From: Meghimatium bilineatum
Lineage: Eukaryota > Mollusca > Gastropoda > Stylommatophora > Philomycidae
Reading direction: 5' to 3'
Assembly: GCA_034231615.1 (NCBI GenBank)
Contig: CM067317.1
Location: 17,808,264-17,872,263, forward strand
Length of the DNA stretch: 64,000 nt
Shown piece by piece: positions 35,470 to 46,580 of the stretch. The stretch's first letter is position 1; each line of letters starts with the position of its first letter. The notes under the pieces are model-generated. The model made no database searches. It was not told the origin of the DNA and was given only the letters and a program-made list of their open reading frames with translations. Made by a program: the position numbers and the translations under genes.

Positions 35470-35605
35470 ATTTTGAAAAGCCACTATTGCACCCAATCGT
35501 ATCGAGATTACGGTATGGATGTTTGGCGTTCGAACCACCTAGTTCGACACGTTGGATTTACGAGGCGAGCATTCTATCAACTCTGCTACCTCACAGACAA
35601 AAATT
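35470..35605 (-). mobile_element. tRNA-derived SINE, type 4
   Basis: The minus strand reads GAGGTAGCAGAGTTGATAGA (A-box-like) and GGTGGTTCGAACGCC (B box, complement around 35525-35539), with tRNA-like spacing. No perfect acceptor stem, so not a tRNA gene. Confidence 0.65.
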
Positions 35606-36300
35606 AATATTGTGTACGTGATTTTAAATAAAAATATAAGTATCACTTCAGAAGTAGTAGAATGTACATTTTGTTTCAGTATGTATGTACTATATTTTAA
35701 CTGTAATTGACTTTATGCGTGTAGTAATGACATACTGTACAACATTCATTGTTCAATGAATGTAATTAGACTGGTGTTATAATTGAGGGATATACGGAGT
35801 CCATGGCCCTGTTACGTCTGCAGAGCGTTTCGCCAACTTTCACCATTATAGGTTTGGGCAGTACAACATTATAAAATACCTCCTTAAGTGTTGTTTACAA
35901 TAAGAATAACACATTAGAGTCTTTCTATTACACATGCATCAATTCAATGTAATTATTTGAACATACATGCACATTTCACATATACTAGTAACGCAGTTAG
36001 CTGTGTAGCGGCCAAATCACTCGCTCAATGACCAGGCGATTCAACTAGTGACTAGGTAGATTAAAAACTATGTATGATGTCATCCTGATTCATTGCACAT
36101 TTGCAAGTATTACCATTACGGTAACTGATGATTTCGATCTTAATCAAATATGCATGTCCTTTAAAACGTTAATGGCATGTTGAATATTGATTAGTTACGC
36201 TTTCAGAACTGACGTGCATACATTTTACAGACAATGATGTGCCTCTCCCGTTCAGAAAGTTCGGCTGCACCAACAATTGTTTTTAGAAAAAACAGTGGCT
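35606..36300. other. no recognisable feature
   Basis: AT-rich DNA. Confidence 0.5.
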
Positions 36301-36478
36301 CTATCTTCAGCAATTCACAAACAGTATATTTCCTGCACTATTGTCTTCACCAAGTCACAAACAGTATATTTCCTGCACTATTGTCTTCACCAAGTGACAA
36401 ACAGTATATTTGCTGCACTATTGTCTTCACCAAGTCAAAAACAGTATATTTGCTGAACTATTGTCTTCACAAACTGCA
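36301..36478. repeat. 40-bp minisatellite
   Basis: Four copies with exact 40-bp period from 36321 (ACAGTATATTTCCTGCACTA, TTGTCTTCACCAAGTCACAA), preceded by a partial copy. Confidence 0.95.
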
Positions 36479-36720
36479 GTGGCGATTACTAATCACTAAT
36501 ATTATTATGCAGCGTTAAAAAGCATAGAATCTATACGCAACCGCAGGTCACCTTATCAAATGAATAATGAATCGGGGAAGTAATTAGGAGGTTGTACAAG
36601 CCTCAACTATAATACTAAACTATTAATTCATACACGCCTCGATTATAAGACTATACGATGACTTCTATAAGCCTCAGTTGTAAGACTATAAAGTGACTTC
36701 TACATGACGTTAGTACAGTG
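36479..36720. other. no recognisable feature
   Basis: Short unique spacer before the LINE-D copy. Confidence 0.5.
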
Positions 36721-36722
36721 TT

Positions 36723-39060
36723 TTGCATCGAATTCAATACCGGATGAAAACTATATGGATATCCAGTAATCCAGCTGCTGAAAGAGTCATCTTCCGTCTC
36801 GCTGAAATTGGCGAGTTTAATGATAAACCAACGGATAAAGAGGTACGCGACAACGTGCACAGTGTCCACAATGATAAAGCAAGCAATGACACCATACACA
36901 GTGTCCCCAATGATAAAGCAAGCAATGGCACCATGCACAGTGTCCACAATGATAAAGCAAGCAATGGCACCATGCACTGTGTCCCCATTGATAAAGCAAG
37001 CAATGACACCATGCACAGTGTGTCGCCAATAATAAAGCAAGTAATGACAATATACACAGTGTCGCCAATGATAAAGCAATCAATAACGCCATACACAGTG
37101 TTCCCAACGATAAAGCAAGCAATGACACCATGCACAGTGTTCACAATGATAAACCAAGCAATGACACCGAGCACAGTGTCCCGTGATAAAGCAAGCAATG
37201 ACACCATGCACAGTGTCGCCAATGATAAAGCAAGCAATGACACAATGCACAGTGTCGCCAATGATAAAGCAAGCAATGACACCAAGCACAGTGTCGCCAA
37301 ATGATAAAGCAAGCAATGACACCATGCACTCTGTCCCCAATGATAAAGCAAGCAATGACACCATGCACAGTGTCTCTCATGATAAAGCAAGCAATGCCAC
37401 CATAGTGTCTCTAATGATAAAGCAAGCAATTACATCATTCACAGTGTCTCTAATGATAAAGCAAGCAATGACACAATATACAGTGTCGCCAATGATAAAG
37501 CAAGTAATGACACCATAGTGTCTCTAATGATAAAGCAAGCAATGACACTATTCCTGGTGAATTCATCAAATAATACCATGAAGTTATCTAGAAACACCTT
37601 TATGAGTTGTTAATTCAGTGCTGCAAAAAAGGTCGAAATTCCCCAAGATATACGAGAAGCAAATGTTGTTACACTGTGTGAGAACAAAGGTGACACATGC
37701 GATTGTAATATTTACAGAGAAATACCATATTATGGGTGACAGGACAAGTGTTCTCATGTGTAATATGAATCTTTTACAGAGATTGACGGAGCGCACGCGA
37801 GTCACAGTGTAGTTTTCGATCTGTTCGATCTACCACTAACATTATCTTCGCTCTTAAACAAACCCAAGAAAATTGCTGAGAGCAAGGAAGATCTTTCTTC
37901 ATTGTTTTCATCGACCCAATCAAGGCTGCCGATATTGTTAGCAGGGCATCACTCTACATTGTGCTCGAGTCTATGGGATGTCCATCGAGAATGTTACAAC
38001 TCATCACTTACTTCCATGACAATATGAAAAAATTAATCCAATCTGATAGCAAAACATCTGACAACTTAGACGTCAAAAGTGGAGCCAAGCAAGTACGTGT
38101 CCACGATGCAACCATCTTCGGTATATTCTTCTCCGTCCTCCTACATTGATATTGTAAGCTCAGAATGTGACTTCCTCATTCGATCGAGATTTGATGACTT
38201 CATGATTAACGTGACGTGTCTGAAAGCGAAAATGCATACCCCTGAGATCCTTTCCATTGGACTTCTGTACGTTAACAATGCAGCTCTAGTGGCTCATAAT
38301 AAAACGATACTACAAGAACTGCATAGCAGTTTGGCAATGGCTGCAACACGTTCTGGCTGTCAATAAACATCAAGAAAACTGTGGGCATCCGCCAAAACGC
38401 TCCCACATTACCGACTAAAACACTGAATAATGTGCAACTTGAATAGTTACATAACGTTAACTTCTTGGTTTCCAATGTCACTGCAACACTATTGCGCTTC
38501 AAAGAAATAAGTGCCGGAATAAGAATTGCAGCCACCACGTTCTGAAAACTGTAAAATAAAGCATGGAGGTAATACAAAATTACAGCGGCAAGATAGATTA
38601 TGATATACCAAACATATATAATCAGTGTCTTTCTCTACAGATTGAAATTATGGACACATTACGAGGTAAGAAAAAGGCGGAATATCTACAGATTAGATTG
38701 TCTCCCGTACAATTCTGAACATTAGTTGGCAAGACAAAATCACCAATACCAACGTTTTCAGGCAGGCCAGAATTTCAACAATAATGTCCAATTGTAGTAA
38801 CTGAAGACTTAGGTGGCTTAGCCACATTCAGAGGACGAGCAACATCCTCATCCTAAAACAACTGCTATATGATTTGATGTTACATGGTGAAAAAAAAAGA
38901 TGCGGACCCCAGCAGCGATACACATGTTTTGTCAGCAAGTCCAAAAACTGGGAAAACCTGCTGAAAGATTACGACGCACGGAGAACTAGCGTGTATAATG
39001 ATGCATGGTCTTTTGAGAATTCAATAACAAGCAGAGCGAAAGAACGATGACGGATGTGTA
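36723..39060 (+). pseudogene. LINE-D-like copy whose RT contains an expanded minisatellite
   Basis: Before the array the frame reads AEIGEFNDKPTDKEVRDNVH, the usual stretch ahead of the NGKAPGNDGIP motif. After it, NDKASNDTIPGEFIK continues into HLYELLIQCCKKGRNSP, SQCSFRSVRSTT, FFIVFIDPIKAADIVSRA, MGCPSRMLQLITYFHDNMKK, KSGAKQVRVHDATIFGIFFS and LSIGLLYVNNAALVAHNKT, the full run of RTE-like reverse-transcriptase motifs from fingers to palm. The catalytic loop is altered to YVNNAA, so both Asp are lost. The C-terminal region up to about 39060 is more decayed. There are many stops and shifts. No endonuclease is present. It is the longest LINE stretch here, and the 36858-37550 array lies inside it. 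Confidence 0.88.
36858..37550. repeat. 39-bp (13-codon) minisatellite inside a LINE RT gene
   Basis: About 18 copies of CACAGTGTCGCCAATGATAA plus AGCAAGCAATGACACCATG. Each unit encodes a variant of KASNDTMHSVPND in the frame of the surrounding LINE. The first and last units are continuous with LINE coding sequence on both sides. Two units lack six bases. Because 39 is divisible by three, long frames run through on both strands (for example 36723-37304 on + and 36734-37429 on -), but they are not genes. Confidence 0.95.
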
Positions 39061-39460
39061 AAACGCAACAACCCAGCCTACGAGTCTTTCCCATGTGTCT
39101 CCTTTCTTCTTCTTCTTTCTGTCCTCATGTACATTTCGGTGTTGAGGGTAGAGTGAGTGTACGGTCTTGTCAGAGTAAATCGCTCATAGATCAGCAGATC
39201 CAGTCATTAGAAGCACTTCCTTGCTCGTATACTTCCAACTGTAGCAAGTTTTCTTCAGACCGTCTAAGAATAATTAAGACCATAGACAGTAGTATGTACA
39301 TACATTAAATGTTGTCGGGTATGTAGGTATAGATTATGCAAACAATCACGGATATGATATACAAATACCTTAAATATTGATGATACTGAAAAGATCATAC
39401 CAGAATGATAATAGGACAATATAATCTAACGTTTAGATCAAATACCTTCTTCAGAAACAA
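39061..39460. other. no recognisable feature
   Basis: The 84-codon frame at 39054-39308 may include the decayed end of the LINE-D copy. Nothing else was recognised. Confidence 0.45.
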
Positions 39461-39464
39461 TAAT

Positions 39465-39756
39465 GGTGCCTTAAGTACATTATTGATACAACTTCGTATG
39501 AAATAAATCAACTCCTAAAGGAAATACATATCAACCACATAACGTATTGTAGACATATAAATAGACGCGATGCCTTACTGAAAACCTTACTTGGTGGTAG
39601 AGTTGAGGGTAGGAGATCAAGAGGTAGTCAATGATACATGTATGACGAAATGATCATGTGATCTACAGATAGGTTACAGTCTAGCAAAGTGCACTACCAA
39701 ACACGAGACAGAAGACTGAGATACGTTGCAGAGTCGGCACTTGACGATAAACGACG

Positions 39757-39765
<9 letters not shown>
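39465..39765 (+). pseudogene. LINE-C C-terminal scrap
   Basis: LLKEIHINHITYCRHINRRD, then LLKTLLGGRVEGRRSRGSQ and TRDRRLRYVAESALDDK, matches the end of LINE-C at 50.98-51.23 kb (LLKEIQTTQIH, GEDRRVRGRK-like, TRDRGCRG). It is followed at once by a TA run that may have grown from its 3' tail. Confidence 0.75.

Positions 39766-39790
<25 letters not shown>
39757..39790. repeat. (TA)n microsatellite
   Basis: About 16 TA units at the end of the LINE-C scrap. Confidence 0.93.
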
Positions 39791-39792
<2 letters not shown>

Positions 39793-40135
39793 GAAGAATA
39801 ACACAGATAAAAAGACATAAAACAAGTTATCCAATTCACTTCATTACATATATTCTGCTCTAGCTATGTATGTAACGAATACATTGATTTTTTTTAAAAA
39901 AACTTTGAATGTATGTGAAGAACACGTTAAGTTGACATGAATTCAAGGCAACAAGTGCGTCCCATCTGGCATTGGGGATTAGTTTAAAGTTCCAATTCCT
40001 AAACTTAACGTCAAGCTTCATTATCCGCCTAGATTTAAACAATAGACAAATCTAGATAAAATAATTTGTAAAACAAATAACGTTTGGATTGCTGAATGTG
40101 GGCATATATTTGAGAACGAATTAATTTCATAATAC
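39791..40135. other. no recognisable feature
   Basis: AT-rich DNA. Confidence 0.5.
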
Positions 40136-40139
40136 AGAT

Positions 40140-40300
40140 GAAGATGAAAATTGTATCCCGCAGGGGGGTATATTACAGAACTGTATCGCACAAGGTGGCT
40201 ATATTATACACCTGATATTATACAACTATATCACACAAGTTAGCTATGTTATATATGTGTTATATTATATGTTATATACGTGTCATATATAGGAACAAAA
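40140..40300. repeat. degenerate 30-35-bp repeat
   Basis: Three diverged copies with AACTGTATCGCACAAGGTGG, CTATATTATA and AACTATATCACACAAGTTAG. Confidence 0.6.
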
Positions 40301-40419
40301 GTATACACTCATAATTGTGTTCAGCAACTTAATATGCGAAATATAAATCTGAATATCATTTCAAATGCTTGTTTATTAAAGAAATTGATGAAGCTTATGA
40401 CGTGGGATTTATTCAAATA

Positions 40420-40505
40420 ATGAGGTTTCACGTAAGTAATGAGTTTTCATTGAAATAATGAATATGTCATTCAAATAATGAATATTTGATTTTAATAATT
40501 AGATT
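40420..40505. repeat. short AATAATGA-type repeats
   Basis: Four irregular copies of TTCAAATAATGA-like words. Confidence 0.6.
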
Positions 40506-40699
40506 ACTAGATAGGACTTTGCTGAAACGGAGGGAGGGTGGCAGTGAAGGACTATTATTAACAAATAATTTCTTTATTTTTTGTGTGGAGGTTTCGCTAA
40601 TAGTTTCATCACTAACATTTGAAAAGCAATCATACCGCAAATGCCGACTTCAGTGGTAAAGAGGTTAATGGAATACTCTCACTTGCTACAACATATGGT

Positions 40700-40890
40700 A
40701 GGTAACCAGACGAAATATTTCCAGATAAAATATATATGATAAAATATATCCAAACAAAATATCCCAAAATAAAATATTCACAGGGCAAAATATTTCCAGA
40801 CAAACTATTCCAGACAAATTTTTTCCAGACAAAATATTTCAAACAAAATATTTCCATACAAAATATACCAGTCAAAATATCTTCAAGACT
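40700..40890. repeat. degenerate AAAATATTTCCAGACA repeat
   Basis: About ten copies of a 13-20-bp unit around AAAATATTTCCAGACA with frequent length changes. Confidence 0.85.
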
Positions 40891-41047
40891 AGATACAAAT
40901 ATAATATATAACATATTTCATACAAACTGTAATAATGGTTAGGTAAGAATATAACTAGTAAATAATTATAATATAATCTTCAAATGATATGGATTGTCTC
41001 ATAAATGATAGATAGTTCCTTTATCGGGTTAACTAAATAACATTATT

Positions 41048-41225
41048 GTTCTTCTTCACCGTTCATTCTCAAATTTTCCGCAGGATCTCGCTTATAGCGA
41101 GACTCTCTTGTCTCTCTCATAGACAATATACGTACCAGATGTCTAGCAGGATGTTGTCCAGAGAATGGGATGCATTGTGTCGCCGTTTTCTTTACTCTAA
41201 TGACCCGACACATCCGTCTTCGATA
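41048..41225 (-). mobile_element. GAA-tailed SINE-like repeat, subfamily A copy
   Basis: On + TTCTTCTTCACCGTTCATTC, then GTTGTCCAGAGAATGGGATG, CATTGTGTCGCC and ACCCGACACATCCGTCTTC, in the same order as 606-766. Confidence 0.75.
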
Positions 41226-41439
41226 TTGTTCAAAATACGAGGCTATGATTTTTCAATGAGCAGTGGGTGGTGAAAGGAAAAGAGACAGACATGGACAATC
41301 CTAGATTTACATGCTAAAAGAATGGTTGTGGCATATTTTTCTATACTCGTCTAAATGGATGAGGACAGGGGGTGTGTGAAGAGATTTATGTGCTGATATC
41401 TACAATGTTGCATATCACCGACCATGTCAGGTTATAGAT

Positions 41440-41605
41440 CTTATTTTTATAAAAACACATAGTTGGTTTTTGGAATTCATGTCTCGGCCTCTGTTTATTC
41501 TTCTGTCGTCTGTACAAATACTTCCAGGATATTTCAATTCCTGCACTTGTTTTAGTAGTTTATATTTATCTGTATATTGATTGTACAGGGTACTCTGCCT
41601 ATAGA
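41440..41605 (-). pseudogene. LINE thumb-region scrap
   Basis: Minus frame YTDKYKLLKQVQELKYPGSI, then CTDDRRINRGRDMNSKNQ, resembles the KEFKYLGSIVTEDGRIDREI motif that follows the palm in LINEs, with YLGS changed to YPGS. Only this block is kept. A C9 run lies upstream at 41660-41670. Confidence 0.65.
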
Positions 41606-41734
41606 AATTATATATCGCACGAAAAAGTCTGAAATTCGGCGTTCTTCGCGAAGTAGGCGCAGCCCCCCCCCACTTCCCCACCGATAATGAGGACACGTAG
41701 TCATAGTAACACGGTGTGAACCGTTAGAGCATTA

Positions 41735-42175
41735 TATGTTGTCTATCCCCAGGTGGAATTGTAGATTCCACATATGCCGTTGAGCGTAGGGATTTGAACA
41801 TTAGCTGTAGTCTGCGTTTCAGAGTCAGCTTTGTTGCTCTGGTTGAGGTGTACTAATGTTTATTGAGAGTGGTCGTGATGCTGTCTTTTCACCTTTTTAC
41901 TAGGTCTGTCCTTGACTCTGTATTCCGATTCCATCTTGTTATACGCTCTTATGGGAAGTTTATTGTTCATCCTCATAAAATGTCCAAAGCATTGTATCTG
42001 TTATTTCTCTAAAATTCGATTAATTGTGTGATATCTATTATCTTTTTGATGGTTTCATCTTCCTTAGGCATTTCATTTTGCGACGGTCGATCTTTCTCTT
42101 ATGTGTAGATGTCAGTTGTCAGTGCTGGCATTTTTTACTGTGGTATAAATATGCTCTTAATCATTTGTTAGATCT
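41735..42175 (-). pseudogene. LINE-A 3' part, diverged copy
   Basis: On + CTATCCCCAGGTGGAATTGT and CCGTTGAGCGTAGGGATTTG start the tail, followed by CATCCTCATAAAATGTCCAA and a decayed C-terminal block to 42175. More diverged than the 31.1-kb copy, so older or a separate subfamily. Confidence 0.75.
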
Positions 42176-42219
42176 TAGAGCATTACTGGGCAAATGAGCG
42201 GCATCGGTGCAACGTCCTC

Positions 42220-42520
42220 CCTGCAAAGCCATCTATACTTCTCTCCACGCTAATTTAAACGTTATATATGTGAAACATACCTTAATAAATAATATAAGAA
42301 AAAGACAATCTTCTTTTTTGGGCCACTTCATGAGACAGGCAAGTTTGGAGAACATAGTCACAACAGGCAATATTGAAGGCAACAGAGACAGAGGGCGACA
42401 ACGTGAGAAAATATTTGACAGTTTGACAACATGGCACGGCAGGGAAACAGCAACAATTTTGATACATAATACTGTGGACAGAGAGCTGTGGAGAGCCATG
42501 AGCCATGGCACCTGATGATG
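42220..42520 (+). pseudogene. LINE-G C-terminal fragment, open frame
   Basis: The 102-codon frame from 42207 contains NNIRKRQSSFLGHFMRQASL, ENIVTTGNIEGNRDRGRQRE and DRELWRAMSHGT followed by a stop. This is the standard C-terminus of a LINE ORF2: the R-K-FLGH block, the GRGRQR block and a DR-WR-M end. This piece is uninterrupted, so it may be younger than its relatives at 43.3 and 59.7 kb. Confidence 0.85.
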
Positions 42521-43260
42521 ATTATATGCGATGGTCCAAGAAATTTAAAAAAAAGTAACACTTGAAACTTTTTATTACTAAAAAAGAGCTTTGTGACATC
42601 ATACCACATGAAAAAACTCAATCTGGCACGCCGACCAAATAGGGTGCAAACGCTGGCCTTGAACCACTGAGACACGTAGAAAGATCAGGTAATCCACTGC
42701 ATCGGGTCTCGTGTCTATTCGAAAGGAATTTCTGGTCACTGGCTTCAGGTGAGGTAATTTGAGAAGATTGACCATATATGATTTCGAGTTCTAGGTTGTT
42801 TTATCCAACCGATTCTCTTTTTTTGATGTGTAGCATGGATCGGCCAACAAAGCAGTCCAGTGTGAGATGTAGCAACGCTACACTTTATAATTGTCCGGTC
42901 TGTAGGCGTCCAATAATGATATATCGTTGTTCTGTAGTGAGATTAGCCAAGCCTGCGCATTTAATTTTTCACTGAATTTATTCAAGGAACGTTAATCTTC
43001 TATATGCAATTAATAATAGGGTCAGAGAGTTTTGTATTCAGCAAATTTCATGGGATTTTCATTAAATTTGTCATGAGTTATTGTCAAAAATGTTGTTTTG
43101 ACCATGAACTCTTTCACGACCTCCCAAATAATTCCGTGATCACACTTCGGGTAACCACGAGAAGTCAATGACCAGGTGGACACAGTAATAGGTTGAATGA
43201 AGTTCAATTGCTGAATATCTTTTATAAATGTAATTTTTTTTTAAATGTCCCTTTCTTTTT
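42521..43260. other. mostly unrecognised; possible SINE trace
   Basis: At 42600-42715 the minus strand has a weak tRNA-like pattern (AGTGGTTCAAGGCC) that is too poor to call. The remainder shows nothing. Confidence 0.4.
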
Positions 43261-43264
43261 TTAT

Positions 43265-43600
43265 AAATGTGGTATTTTATATGTGTGATGAAAATCCCAT
43301 GGACAGCCATGAAAACTAATGTAGAACTCCTCAGAGATTCTGGAGTAAAAAGACAAAATAAAGCAAAAATTAGAAGCGTTTTAGTGCAAGTGATGAGAAG
43401 AGCAAAATGTGAACAACCACTGATGGGAGCAAGGGGAGAGGAGACAGCCACAGACAAATACATAAATTGCTGGAAAGATTGTCACTGTGGCACGAGAGAA
43501 TGACACCAACTGAACTCATTAACAACACAAGCGACAGAGAGTTGTGGAGAAACATGATCGATTACACAGCTCAGTATGGTATTTGATTTATTGATTAATT
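43265..43600 (+). pseudogene. LINE-G C-terminal fragment
   Basis: The frame 43267-43503 has VLVQVMRRAKCEQPLMGARG and ETATDKYINCWKDC. After a one-base shift it gives CHCGTREMTPTELINNTSDR and ELWRNMIDYTAQYG, matching LIHNTVDRELWRAM in the 42.4-kb copy. One frame shift separates the halves. DNA near 59.78-59.87 kb (CAGCTAAACTTATTAACAGC) is a worse copy. Confidence 0.8.
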
Positions 43601-44440
43601 TTAAATGATATAGATGCATTGTACAACTCTTTCCTCACTGAAATCGGTAGTTCTGAACCTTTCTTTCCCGTTTGTAATTTTTGAGACAGCTGTTCTTTTT
43701 TCTTCAGTGCAAGTAATTTTCTTATACGCGGTAATTCAATAGAAAAGTATACGTTTTACCAATGCCTTTACGCGCATGGATTGATCATACACTTTGCCTT
43801 GACAATAACTATAACACAGTCATTAAGCAAGCCCAACATAAGGAGAAATGTAGCAGCTTAACAGCGGAAACGTGCTAGAAATTGAGTCCTTCACACATTA
43901 TACAGTCAAGGGGAATCATCGGTTTCATCCAACAAACGTGATACTATTTTACGTGTTTCTTGATTCTCATTGGTCACGTTGTGTTTACTGTGTGCGCGAG
44001 CCAAAGAAAGCTCCAGGGAAAATCTTATATTGTCTCATTTGACGGATAAAACCGATAAGTCCACACAACACCATACATGACGAGTGACTCGGTAGAAAAG
44101 CACAGACAGATCAAACAGCTAGGAGAAGACAAGTTCTACTCGAGTCTGAAAAATCAACCTCACACATGCATGCTTCTGACCGTCTGTTCATGCAAATGAG
44201 GACCATGTCTAAATAATATGTACTAAAATGTCGATGGTATTGAAATAGCCTTTACAGTCTCAAAACATATGAACAGTTCACACAGTCTTGACTCGCTTTC
44301 TTGGCTAGTATACGTGTCTTCGAGTACGTTTGATAAACTTATAATTGTGTCCATCAATTTGAAAACAGCACTGTCCAAAAAAAGTCCACACATTTTCAAG
44401 CACATGAAGTGGTCATATGATTCTCTGATTGTCTACCGAC
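43601..44440. other. mostly unrecognised
   Basis: At 43935-43990, TTTTACGTGTTTCTTGATTC and CATTGGTCACG recall the 33.2-kb foldback arm. Frames at 44223-44457 show no domain. Confidence 0.4.
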
Positions 44441-44442
44441 CT

Positions 44443-44565
44443 GTAGTACCAACATAATGCTCCTTACACATCTACAAACTCAATAATAAGGATACAACTA
44501 ACTAAATTTTGATAAAATGTATGCAACAAATTGTTATCACTATGATGGAGGAACAACAACATATA
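44443..44565 (+). mobile_element. LINE-D 3' tail fragment
   Basis: CTCCTTACACATCTACAAAC, AAGGATACAACTAACTAAAT and ATGATGGAGGAACAACAAC correspond to 28679-28775. Confidence 0.75.
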
Positions 44566-44925
44566 ATTTAGAATAATAATTCTCATAAGAATTGTATTTA
44601 AGTGTCTGAATTTATAGAGTACAAGATGGAATCAAAAGCAATTTAAATTGTGTTATATAATTTTGCAATGTATTTATCAGTCAACATTTATTGTTTATAT
44701 CAAATTTGCTGCAACCCCGTACGGTAAATAAGCGTTCTTCAACAAAAATTAAATCCTTGAACAATATAGAATTATTTCTAAATAGCACACAAGGATAGTA
44801 GGTGGCGGCGGCATGCTCCTGCTGGGAAAGACTGGTGTAGATAATCAAGGACATGTCGGATCATCTATAAAAACGTTTTGTTTTGCAATTATGATATGTT
44901 TACTAGTCAAGAGGGAATGTTACAA
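44566..44925. other. no recognisable feature
   Basis: AT-rich DNA. Confidence 0.5.
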
Positions 44926-44929
44926 CAAC

Positions 44930-45075
44930 ACGTTGCACAGCGAGGAGTCGAAGAATTAATAAACAAAACAAGAGGAGGCAAAGAATACAGAACATTGGAC
45001 GAGTAGAAATGGTCATGATAAATTTTGATCAATAGGAAGAGCAGAGTTATGGGAAATATATACAAGATAAAGAAT
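44930..45075 (+). pseudogene. possible LINE C-terminal trace
   Basis: GRAELWEIYT near 45030-45062 and an Arg-rich RRQRIQN just upstream recall the DR-LW end of LINE-G. Short and shifted; low confidence. Confidence 0.3.
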
Positions 45076-45104
45076 AGGACGAAACACGAATGATACTATG
45101 AAGT

Positions 45105-46190
45105 AAGATATATGGTCATACGTTAGACGGTGAGATAAGAGAGATCGCCATGTTAGAAAGTGAGATAAGAGAGATCGTAATGTTAGAAAGTGAGATAAGA
45201 GAGAATATCATGTTAGAATGTGAGATAAGAGAGATCGCCATGTTAGACAGTGAGATAAGAAAGATCGCCATGTTAGACGGTGAGATAAGAGAGATCGCCA
45301 TGTTAGACGGTGAGATAAGAGAGATCGCCATGATAGACGGTGAGATAAGAGAGATCACCATGTTAGACGGTGAGATAAGAGAGATCGCCATGTTAGACGG
45401 TGAGATAAGAGAGATCGCCATGTTAGACGGTGAGATAAGAGAGATCGCCAAGTTAGACGGTGACATCAGAGAGAATGTCATGTTAGACGGTGACATAAGA
45501 GAGAATGTCATGTAAGACGGTGACATAAGAGAGAATGTCATGTAAGACGGTGACATAAGAGAGAATGTCATGTAAGACGGTGACATAAGAGAGAATGTCA
45601 TGTAAGACGGTGACATAAGAGAGAATGTCATGTAAGACGGTGACATAAGAGAGAATGTCATGTAAGACGGTGACATAAGAGAGAATGTCATGTAAGACGG
45701 TGATATAGGAGAGAATGTCATGTGTGACGTGACATAAGAGAGAATGTCATGTTAGACGGTGACATAAGAGAGAATGTCATGTAGGACGTGACATAAGAGA
45801 GAATGTCATGTAAGACGGTGACATAAGAGAGAATGTCATGTAAGACGTGACATAAGAGAGAATGTCATGTTTGAGGTGACATAAGAGAGAATGTCATGTT
45901 AGTCGGTGAGATAGGAGAGATTGTCATGTTAGACCGTGAGATAAGAGAGAACGTGAGATAAAAGAAAATGTCATGTTTGTGAGATAAAAGAGAATGTCAT
46001 GTTAGACTGTGAGATAAGAGAGATCGTGAGATAAGAGAGAATGTCGTGTTAGATAGTGCGATTAGAGATATCGTCATTATAGAAAGTGAGATAAAAGAGA
46101 TCGTCATGCTAGAAAATAAGATAGATCGCCATGTTCGAATGTGAGTTATAGAGAATGTCATATTTGACGGTGCGATAAGAGAAATAGTCA
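45105..46190. repeat. 30-bp minisatellite, about 36 copies
   Basis: Unit GTTAGACGGTGAGATAAGAG plus AGATCGCCAT. The left third carries GAGATAAGAGAGATCGCC. The middle is homogeneous for GACATAAGAGAGAATGTC with TAAGACGG, and the right end is mixed and shorter. The 30-bp period keeps both strands open (121 codons +, 201 codons -), and these frames are not genes. Confidence 0.97.
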
Positions 46191-46254
46191 TAAGTTGGAA
46201 TGATATAATAATACTGTATTATCCAACAAATAAGAATGTGTCGGGTCTGTGGCG

Positions 46255-46390
46255 GAAATAAAACAGCAACACATAGCATTACCATTCACTGGACTACATT
46301 TCTGTTGGAGATATAGTAGGGTCATAATTCTGCTGCAAGAGAGATTCAGCGGGAGTTCGAGAATTAACGCAGAAGAAGAAAAAATACAGT
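46255..46390 (+). mobile_element. GAA-tailed SINE-like repeat, subfamily A copy
   Basis: ACTGGACTACATTTCTGTTG, AAGAGAGATTCAGCGGGAGT and GAGAATTAACGCAGAAGAAG to the GAA tail, on + this time. Confidence 0.75.
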
Positions 46391-46539
46391 ACTAAGAGAC
46401 GATGTCAAGAAGTGAAGATTGTATAAAGACAGCAAACAACCAAAAAGAAAGGCATGCAAGAGTGAGAAATAAATGAATTACTTTTCGAGAAAAGTACCCT
46501 AACAAAAGAGGATACGATTATTTAAGATTATGAAAACAG

Positions 46540-46580
46540 TTTAAAGAGAGAGAGAGAGAGAGAGAGAGAGTGAGAGAGAG
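46540..46580. repeat. (GA)n microsatellite
   Basis: About 18 GA units with one TGA interruption. Confidence 0.92.

Noticed and set aside
36734-37429. 231-codon minus-strand frame
   Set aside because: It is the antisense of the 39-bp array; a 13-codon period keeps all frames free of stops. Repetitive LLALSLATLC-type residues have no gene-like composition.
45116-45721. 201-codon minus-strand frame
   Set aside because: Antisense of the 30-bp array; pure repeat of MTFSLMSPSY.
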